A stretch of DNA of 25,578 nucleotides from Bigelowiella natans CCMP2755 (lineage: Eukaryota; Cercozoa; Chlorarachniophyceae): assembly GCA_000320545.1 (NCBI GenBank), contig ADNK01000404.1, positions 30,001-55,578 on the forward strand. The letters run 5' to 3'. Positions 16,979 to 25,578 of the stretch are shown one piece after another. The position numbers and the translations under genes were made by a program. The notes under the pieces were generated by a model, which saw nothing but the letters and a program-made list of their open reading frames with translations, did not search any database and was not told where the DNA came from. The stretch's first letter is position 1. Each line of letters begins with the position of its first letter.

Positions 16979-19900
16979 GTATATATATATACATCCACAT
17001 ACATCTTCAAAATACTACCGTGAGCATCCTCTTATACATGATGTCTACGCTTGAGTATTCAGGAAGCTCCAATTGGAAGAAACACGTATGCGCAATCTGT
17101 CGAGATACATTTCAAAAGATTATTCAATGAGAGGTTCACCAGTCACATCGCGTCGATTATGTTAATATCACTTACCGGAAGGAAGTCGTCCGGTTTCCTC
17201 CCGCCCGCGTACGCTTTCGGGCATGCTAGGAGCTCGAAATTTCTCTCGAACCCGCCCTTGTTCGGGGGGAGGCGTGTGCGCCCCCACGCGAAGAAGATGA
17301 CCTGAGACCTCTCCTCATTCGACATCCGCTCCATCATCTGCCAGAAGTACTTGATGTGCGGCGAGGAGTTGTTGTACCACTTGCCGTTTCTCCCCTTCCC
17401 TTTCACACTCGTCTTGGACTTGAGGAGCTTGAGATCGATCTCAACCTTTCCGCAGACCTGATCCCTGAGATCGGACCATTTGAACAGGCTCAGAATCTGG
17501 TAGGGAACGACGGTCGCGAGGCCCCTCAGCATCGCCTTTCCATGCTCGTCGAACTCCTTCGTCCGCAACTTGGTCAGAGTCTCGATGTACCGGTGGCGAG
17601 TTTTCCAGGTTATGGAGATGTCGCGCCCCCCGGGTATGAGCTCCACTATCTTCCCATCCGCCAGACATCCCTCGAACTTGACGGTCTTCATCTGCGTGTC
17701 AAACTGCTTCTCGTCCATATTCTTCGTTGACTCCGCCATCAGAGTCATCATCTTCCCAACCCACGAATCGATGTCGATCACGTCTTTCAGCGAAACGTCC
17801 TCGGAGACCATGGGCTTCCACACAATGGCCGGGAGGTTGAGGGCCATGTAATTCGTGGTACGGATCGCAAGCCCCATCATCTGCCCTAGGAACTCGTACA
17901 TTCGTATCATCATCTGCTTCTCCTTCGGGTACAGCCCTCGCATCGATTTCGGTACGAACATCTCCCTGTTTTTGCCCGTCGCCTCCCTCGCATTCGGGCA
18001 TTGGATGAAGAGCGGGAGGGAGCTGGATTGGATCTCCTCCGCCATTTTGAAGAAGAGCTCCCTGTACGGACCCCCCACGTCGTGGGAGTGGCAGCCTTTG
18101 AATATTGTGGTGAAGGCGCGGTTATTGGGCTCGATACGGTAGAACTCCCCATTCTTTTTGTTCCTCTCGAGCTCCCTCATCAGCTGGGCAAACATAGTCT
18201 CGGTTCCCTCCCAATCCGTCTTCTTCTGCTCTCGCACAGTCGCGGCCTTGAAAACGGAGATATTGCACTTCGTAGCGGAGGTGTTGGAGCTGTGGGAGGT
18301 CTTGTTCAGTGCCGCCTGCCACATCTGCTCCTTCGTCCCCCAGAAGATGAAAGGCTTCGCAGATTTGACCAAATCCGTCAACCGGGAAACGTTAGAAGCT
18401 AGGGAGAGATTCACCAGAGGCAGCACATCCTTGATTATCTTGTTGAAGTACCTCAGGCAAATATATCGATCTCGCTTCTCGGCCTCGGTGATGTTCTCGG
18501 CATAGAGATTGGTGTAGAGGAGCTTCTCACGGGGCTTGCCGACGAGCAGCTTGGCATCTATGAACGGGTCGCGCCTCTTCGCAGCGACTTCTCGGTGGCT
18601 GTCCCTCTCATCAATCAGCATCACCAGCTCGCTGTCAGAGGCGTGGGTGAACTTTGTATTATTGGTTTTCTCAATGGCAGACTTGTTGAAGGCCTTTGCA
18701 TCTCTTATGGCCTTGAGAAGGAAGGCAGCAGGCAATCTCCGTTGGTTCTGCCCTCCCGATGGATGCGACCTAGAGAGCACCTCCATGACCTCGCAGGCCA
18801 GTGTGAGGTCTTTGAACCACGTGGGATGGCTGCTCTTCCTCTCGCTCGGGTCGGTGAGAAGCACAAGGTTCATGTTGAGATCGATCATCGACTGGAGGTA
18901 CGGAGAAGCATGCTTGCTGGCCTTGTTCGCGCCGACGCACTGTTTGTTGTACGCCCGCCCCATCATATCCGAGAATATCTTGACCTTGGTCTGCGACAAG
19001 GAGACGTAGAAACCCGCCGGTGTGACCTTTGCAAGGGAAGAGAACAGGGTCATCGCTTCGTTCCTGGCCTGGCCTTTAGTCCCGTGTACCAGCTCGAGCA
19101 TGACATCCCACAGCTGAGGGGGGAACAGTCGCTTGTAGTACCTCGCGGGGGAGGCTGAAGAACCCCACCCCCCACTCATATTCTCGACGAATGCGATCAC
19201 ACCCACGAACATGCTCTTGATCCAGTTGGCCATGAACAGAGATTGCCGCTCGAGGGAGGCCACCGGCTTCTTCTTGATGATGGGGTTCAGCATTCTTAGC
19301 ACGCTCCCAACGAGGTACGAGGAGAGGGTTCCCGTTAGAGGACTCGCAGCGGCGTTGCTCGTCGCCACGTTTTGGGCCTCTTTGCGGAGCAGGTTTGAGA
19401 AGGGGGCCGAGAAGTCTTCGAAGCCAGATCCGTCTTTAATGAGACTCGACATGAGCGCGCCGATGGTGCCATCGTTTATCATGGACTGCAGCACGCTGCT
19501 GTCGTCCATCCCAAGGTTCGATAGGAAGACCGTGGCCCCACGCCTTGCATAGGAGGCCGCGAGCGCCCTCTCCACACCGATTCGCATCTTCAGGTACTTC
19601 TTTCTGCTCAGGCGACCGAGTGCAGCGATGGAATACGCCCTTTGATTGATATCCGAATCCGCCTCGACGAACAAGTCCTCCCCCTCGGGAACGTCCTCAT
19701 CCGCCGTTGCCGCCACTTTCGTGTCCGCCGATTTATTGTCCTGGAACGTCATTTGCTCCCCGGGGAAGTTGAGGATGTGGATGCGGGGGTCAGAGGAGAG
19801 GGGATTCTCGTTTGCCTGCCCAGCCACGGTTTCAAACCCCTTGGAAGTCCACCTGTCTTTCGAGATAAGCTCAGTGACGGCACTGAAGAACCCATTGGTG

Positions 19901-22900
19901 GAAATAGCCCCGCGAATCTCCCCTTTATTATCAGACATGCATTGGAAGAGCTTCACGTCCTCGTCGTTTCCTGTGAAGTTGTCCTCGGTCAGCGTCGTTT
20001 TCCCCGAAAGCTTCGCCTCCTCCTCATCGGCTTTCCCTGCCAAGATGTAGTCCATCGCCGCCTGGATCTTCCAATTGCACGCCTTGAGAGCGACATAACC
20101 CTTGATGCGACTGAATCCCATGCACAAGATTGTGGAGAGCTCCTCCGCGTGCTTCGCCGCGATCTCAGGCGGAATGATATCCCCTTCTGTGTGAGTCTCT
20201 GAGAGTTCCAGCTTGCTTTCTGAGGGGGCAGGGACGGGGATGGATTCTAGCAGAAGAGACTTGTGCTCTAGACCGGCCACGGATTCAGTCGTCAGGGTGC
20301 CGTCGGCGTACTTGAGCAAAGTGGCCATCATATTGCGCTTCTTGAATTCCTCCTTGAACTCATCGTCGTCGACCAGCTCGCTGATGATCTTCAGCACGCG
20401 CCTTTGTAGCGAGAAGAAGTGCACGATTCCAGCTTGCACCTTCTCGAGGTTCCGAGGGCACTTGAGCTGCAGGACGAAAGAGAGGATCTCCATCATCTCT
20501 TCCTTGTTTTTCATGAACTTGAAGGGGAGCTCCAGGTCGGGGAGTGCACAGACGTCGCCAATCGGCATGTTGGCGTGCAGCTGGCCGTCGTCCATGGTGA
20601 TGGTCAAGGTGACACGATCAGGCATTGGTAAGTCCAAGCTCCCCTCGTGCACCATGTTGGATATGTGACCCACCTCCAACTCGCCCGTCACGCCCTTGAA
20701 CTTCACCTTGCCCCCCTCTCTGATCCTGTATATGGTACCCCCCAGCACGGTAAGAGCGGCGTATACTCTCTCCAGCCTCAGCTCCAGAGCTCTCGCTGCC
20801 TTGGTGTCGTCTGTCTGGTTTTTGACGAGGATTTCGGCGGTCGTTTCGAGCTGTTCTATGGTAGGTTTGATCTCCCGGAGCCCGTAGATGATGAGGTCCT
20901 CAACTCGTGACTTCCAGGTGTCGGAAGTCAACGAGCCCTGTGCGGCGAGTTGCTTGTTCTCTTTCGTGTCCTCGATCTTCGCTCTCACGATGCAGCCGTC
21001 GTACAACCGAAAATCACTGAGAACGCCGCTCTTGAGCGGCTTGAAGCCGAACATTAGCGTCAGTCCGGAGGGGTCCGCCTCAACCATCTCCGCCGTCTTG
21101 ACTTTCAGTCCCCAGACGGTGTCGCCCAGGTACGCCTGCACGCTGACCTGCTGTTGGTGGAATCTACCCATCATCTCAATGCACACCGTGATCGGGGCGA
21201 GCAGGGAGCGGAAGATGTACGTCAAGTCCTCCACGACCGAGGAGGAGGCTTGCGACGATTCAAGGTCCCGACGAAGATCGAGCAGCTTCCTGTGAGAAAC
21301 CACCGACTCCCAGGTTTTCAGGGGGGTATTCAGCTTTTTGGTCACGCCGCCGCGACTGTTATGGGCGAGCCTTGTGAATGGCAGCGGCAGAGAAAACACA
21401 CCGATACGATAGAACATGTACTCCAAATCGTTGGACAGGGTGCTCATGGAATGGAACTCGGCGGCGGAGGACTGCTGTAGCAAGGCGGGGGAGATCGGGG
21501 TGAGTTTGAGGACCTTCCTGAAGATCCTGGCGACCAGCTGTTGGGCTAGCTGGACTAGTTGGATGACTTCTTTGCCGTACCCGTGATGCTCTGAGGTAGT
21601 GTAGAACACACGTGAGAGCAAAGAGATCCAGCATTTTTGGGACAGTTCTCGCTGTCCTTCCTCTTTCGTCGCGCAGCGCAGCAAGATCCAAAGATACTGG
21701 TTCACCGCGGCCAGGAGATACATCTTGATATCGTTCCGACTGGGCGTCGACCGTGACTTCCCTCTCGTGCATTGCAAGTCAAACCAGCAAATTGGCGCGT
21801 CCGCGAGGGACTGCTCGCTGGTGCTACCGACGACTTCAAAAAACTTAGCAGGCAATGCTCCGCTAGTCCGAGGGGCAAAATTAAATGCGTTGAACATTGC
21901 TCTAATCTGTGAAAAGATGATATCCATGACGGAATTTCGGAGAATGTACATGTCGGTCTCGTTGTCCCCGGTGACGTTGTTAAACTCGACACTTCCCTCT
22001 TTTGCTGCTTCTTTTTTGCTCAAGAAGGAAAAGTAGGTGATGAGACGGAACATGTTCCACGCGGAGGCACTCACATTGAAGCTAGTCTCCCGTCCTCTCT
22101 GAAAAAGGGAATAGTAAGGGAGCTTCTTGTGCAGGTGATCGACGATCGCAGTCTTGACCAGCCCACTCGCATCAAGTTCTCCATAGTTAAGGTTCAGTGA
22201 CCCGGTGAGCTGGAGCCAGAACTTCGGTTCTGCAGTCGCTTTCTTGTTCCGCAACAAGCTCGAGATCACGTCGTAGTAGAGAAAGCTTAGCACTTTGGAG
22301 TCCTCGGACCCACAGCACTTGAGGTTCATCAGGTAGTGGGTCAGCCTTGCGGTAGGAGTTCCCTTTTCGGAATCGCCCGTCTTGCCAACGAATGTGTTTG
22401 TCTTGCTGACGAGCATCAGGTTGGAAGGCTTGAAGTTCTTTAGGGTTTCAGTGTTATTACCATCCCAATCGCCCTTGACAGGGTATCTTCCACTCGCCAA
22501 CATATACCCTGTAATCTCTCCCTGTCGCCCGTTAAATCTCTTGGACTTGATAAGTCCTTGCACCACTACTCTATCACCGATGAGGAGCTTGGAAGTATTA
22601 ACGAAAGGGTTCACGTTTAAGAGGGCTAAAGACTTTCGAGCTTTCGCTTCCTGGATTTTCTTAAAATTCTTTGGCACTACTGGAGGGGACTTCAGAGGCA
22701 GCAAGTCGTCCAGGGTAACATATCGTTTAGAACCCTTCAATTTTGGGCCTTCGACCTGTATTTGGACTCTAAAATTTGACATTGAATTGGAGATGATGTG
22801 TCCATAATATCCAGTAGCTCGGCACTTAATCCACATCGATTTCATGGTATATTTATGCTCAAGTAGGTTTTCCCTCTTGAAATTCGCTTCACCATGATGG

Positions 22901-25578
22901 TGGCTATACTTGAGCTTTTGGCGGCCATTAGCAAATCCATGGGTTTTTATTCGGCCCAGTCTTCCGTTTAACTGTTTTGCATTTACCAGTCGGCGGACGT
23001 AACAACGTGTATGTATAGGGACCGCGCCGATTAGGGTTAAGACTTCAACAGGCTGTGGCTTCGGGGCTGCTCGATCCCGAACAATAACGTTCGGCCCACC
23101 TCTTGAGTGAAGTTGTAGAGCCCGTACTGAACCCGGAGTAAACATCCTGGCGAACTGCGCCGCAAAAAGCAGCAATTCATCTCCTGGGCCGGCCCCTCCA
23201 CCTGCCAGCGAGTACTGAGAAAGGATGCTTCCCAATTCACGGACCAGAACCAAAGCTGCAATGCGGTAGGTCGCCCGGATGCGTTGTCGGACTAGGCACT
23301 CACACAGCTCTCGTCCCAAGTCCCGTTCCCCTTTGGTGTTGATGAACTCAACCACCCTCCCCGCAAGGGTGTAGGCCGCGTCGATCTTCTGCTTCATCAG
23401 TCTCTTCCGGAGGGAGACCATATCCCTCAGCCTGCGGGTCACCTGGCCGGCCGCCCTAAGCTTGAAGATGGCCTTGACCTTCCTCCACTTGGAGTTGGGC
23501 TTGAGCTTCGTGACTTGTTTAGGATTCATGATGTTAACCACTGCCTGGTCGTACTCCGGTTCCTTCAGACTCGATAGCCGGGATAGGGGGGTGGTAGAGA
23601 GAATGGTCTCCAAAGATGACCCGGCGGAGGAACCTTCTCCGCCTGAGTTTGTTGATATGGCAGGGTCCACGAGTAAGAGAAACCTGCAGCGCTTTATAAC
23701 TTTCGCAAGGTAGGTTTTGAGGCTGCCGTAGTTCTTTATGGTGTCTTGGTCGTCATTGCGGAGCCTTTGGCAGATGAGGGCGATGTTGAAGGCCTGCGTC
23801 CAGAGAGTCATCAGGGGCTGGGGGGGTTTGCCGCCCTTCGGTGGGGTTGTGGAGGCCTCCTCGGCCATAGGTACCAGGTGGCAATGGTGCAGCATCACCG
23901 CAAGGACTGCGCAAACTGCATTCTCGGTTGCCTTACCTCCGTGTTGGTTTCGGACCATCTTCATCCGTCGCTTCTTCTGTATCAGCTTTATGAGCTTCGC
24001 GGCCTTCCCGCGTTTATGGAACACGTCCCCGAGGAACGAAGACTCCCAGTCTTGGGGGATCTTCCGCGGGGGTAGTGTGTACTGCCAGCTTTCTAGCTTT
24101 GTGCTAAGATCGACGAACTCTTCGCAGAGCTCTGGACACCAGGACCATACGCTCACAGCGGCATTTTGGGATGCTGCTTTCAGCTTAATGTCCTCCGTGG
24201 TAATGCCGCGGAGCTTCACGTCAGCATCTTTGAGCTGCTTTACGTCTTCAGAGCCTCCTCGAGGTGTGTCAGGATAGGAGGTGTCGCGTGACGTCATGCT
24301 AATATGAATCCCGCCAGACAGTAGCCCCGATTCCAACCACCATTTGTTCTTTATTTCGATGAACGAGTGCTTTTGTTTGGCGACGATCCCGTTCAGAATG
24401 GTGCAGCACAGGTTCGTGATCAAGAGTGGGAGTTGATGCGACTTTGCCTTTCCCTTTCCGTCAAAGATCTTCAGATATGCGTTGTCAAGACTAATAAAGT
24501 GGGGCAGGATCCGAAGCGCAACGCTCGGCAGTACGATTAGTCCAGGCGTCAACGAGTTCATGCCAGATATCAGCACTTTCAAAACCTTAAACAGGGGTAA
24601 CGACATGGCAGATTTCGACTCCAGCCTCTGCAACATGGTACTACTTCTCGTCGAGCTGACCTTACTCAAAGCCTTGCAGAAAGATGTAGCAAGCTTTAGT
24701 ATCTGCTCGCATAACTCGAAGAAACCCTCAAACTTCTCAGCGTCCCGGCCTTCGATCTTGTCCACACCATAGGCCACCGACCTATTGAGGATGGGCTTGA
24801 GAAGGGCAACAGAAGAACATATGTACTTCAACGTGAACTCTTGGCTCGCCTTCTCCACTGATTCTAAAAGCTTCGTTTCGCGCATATCCATGGGAAGAAA
24901 CGTAGGCTTTTCCGCCAGCGGAACGAGCTGCCGCCACGTATATAGTCCAATTGTAAAGATTTGATTACGCCAGAACTTCGATTGGCTTCCCGCCATGGCG
25001 AGCACCCCTCCCCTTTTCTTCTCTTCCATTTGCTGCTTTCGGCTCTTCAGGGACCTCGGGTCGTGGATGGTCTGGCAGTAGCCCACTTTCATATACTCTA
25101 TCTTCTTCAAATCGGAAAGCGAGAAGGCGAACCGCACGGAACCGCCTGCGCCACAAGACACGGCAGGAACCACGCTATCGAAGTCGCCCATGCTGACCAC
25201 TCGGTGCAGCACCAGCTCCCCGTCGTAGTAGAAATCCATGTGCATCTTGTGCTGCTTCCTGTTCTGATCCCATCTCTCGAACAGGATCTCACAGCCGAGG
25301 GTGGGGTGCTCAGAGGATGAGGAGCGTCTGTTTTTGCGCTCCTGCCCCAAGACCTTCTTCCCGTCGTGCCACAGATTGAACTCGGAGTCCAACCCGTACC
25401 CCTGCGAGTCTGACCCGAGACCAGGAATAGCGTCGAGGTTGACTTTTGCGGTGCCGCCTCTCAGGCTGTACCAGCCAACCCGCACGTCCACATTTCTCAG
25501 CACATGGACTTCGTAGTACCATCGCCCCATACCCAGAGAAGCCTGGAGCAAGTTATAGGAGGCGAGGGGGGGGGGGGG
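16837..25578 (-). CDS. giant HECT-type E3 ubiquitin ligase with SPRY and UBA domains, 5' end beyond window
   Basis: The enzyme accepts ubiquitin from E2 on a catalytic cysteine and passes it to substrate. Minus-strand exons are >25578-17176, 17096-17019 and 16908-16837, about 2850 residues here. The reading frame stays open to the right edge, so the true start is outside. Visible parts: SPRY/B30.2-like domain at 25551-25080 (GRWYYEVHVL, GWYS, FYYDGEL, GGSVRFAFS); two SH3/KOW-like repeats near 22920-23010 and 22470-22600 (each with a NGRxGxI core); a possible ubiquitin-like segment near 20970-21150; UBA at 20040-20165 (LCMGF...ALKACNWKIQAAMDYIL); and HECT from about 18125 (FTTIFKG, GGPYRELF). 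The catalytic motif LPIAHTCFF spans the first splice, with Cys codon 17084-17082, followed by LELPEYSS. The last exon gives ACAYCKEIDGD, a HERC-like HECT C-terminus. No RCC1 repeats are present, so it is not a canonical HERC. Confidence 0.93.
16940..16993. repeat. (TA)n microsatellite in the last intron of the HECT gene
   Basis: TA units with TGTA interruptions fill much of the 110-nt intron 17018-16909 that separates the catalytic-Cys exon from the C-terminal tail exon. Confidence 0.93.
25567..25578. repeat. G homopolymer at the window edge
   Basis: Twelve or more G reach the right edge. On the coding strand they would be consecutive Pro codons upstream of LASYNLLQASLGMGRWYYEV. It could be a genuine Pro run, an intron end, or an assembly artefact at a contig boundary. 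Confidence 0.7.

Noticed and set aside
18536-20668. Several 150-187-codon plus-strand open frames
   Set aside because: They are shadows antisense to the HECT ligase coding exon and show no independent protein features.
17143-25551. Start codon at 25551
   Set aside because: The codon there is TTG and the frame remains open to the right edge with SPRY-compatible residues, so the protein begins outside the window.
1-25578. CRISPR arrays, prophage, retrotransposon proteins, rRNA or tRNA genes
   Set aside because: I looked for regularly spaced repeats, reverse transcriptase or integrase motifs, and cloverleaf-compatible segments. I saw none that could be supported by reading alone.

Overview
This is a nuclear genome window from a eukaryotic microbe. 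It holds seven protein-coding genes and none is organised as in bacteria. I rebuilt exons by eye from open frames, GT-AG boundaries, codon phase and protein-family fit, and found about 36 introns. Compact introns are roughly 55-90 nt. Those of the MnmE gene are longer and loaded with microsatellites. One product carries a signal peptide followed by a Ser/Asn/Arg-rich stretch, like the bipartite leaders of proteins sent to complex (secondary) plastids. Two others carry Arg-rich, acid-free mitochondrial presequences. A free-living alga with a complex plastid (chlorarachniophyte, cryptophyte, stramenopile or similar) is my best guess, not a firm identification.

Layout, left to right, with strands strictly alternating: (A) minus, <1-1384, an unrecognised Gln/Asn/Ser-rich protein, cut by the left edge; (B) plus, 2527-4669, a 419-residue single-PAS protein whose PAS fold is interrupted by a long low-complexity loop; (C) minus, 5279-6634, an unrecognised, probably plastid-targeted protein; (D) plus, 7067-11267, a complete 16-exon mitochondrial tRNA-modification GTPase of the MnmE/GTPBP3/MSS1 family; (E) minus, 11948-13043, mitochondrial ribosomal protein L7/L12 in five exons; (F) plus, 13314-16038, a Dbp10/DDX54-type DEAD-box helicase of ribosome biogenesis; (G) minus, 16837->25578, a giant HECT ubiquitin ligase (SPRY, two SH3/KOW-like repeats, UBA, HECT), cut by the right edge. 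Its catalytic cysteine and C-terminal tail lie on two tiny downstream exons.

The alternation creates three head-to-head promoter gaps (1385-2526, 6635-7066, 13044-13313) and three tail-to-tail gaps (4670-5278, 11268-11947, 16039-16836). Two of the tail-to-tail gaps carry copies of a short palindromic repeat family. It has GCTAGC-rich centres and ends containing ATGGTCATCCTAATGTAGCT, like a non-autonomous inverted-repeat transposon (MITE). The gene products are mostly housekeeping. D and E both serve mitochondrial translation (tRNA wobble modification and the L7/L12 stalk), F serves cytosolic 60S subunit assembly, and G protein turnover. I see no operon, CRISPR array, phage, retrotransposon coding region or tRNA gene. 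The most distinctive signals are the alternating gene order with repeat-filled 3' gaps, the hidden catalytic exon of the HECT gene, the interrupted PAS domain, the frequent AAG 3' splice sites, and a 32-nt intron or frameshift in gene C.
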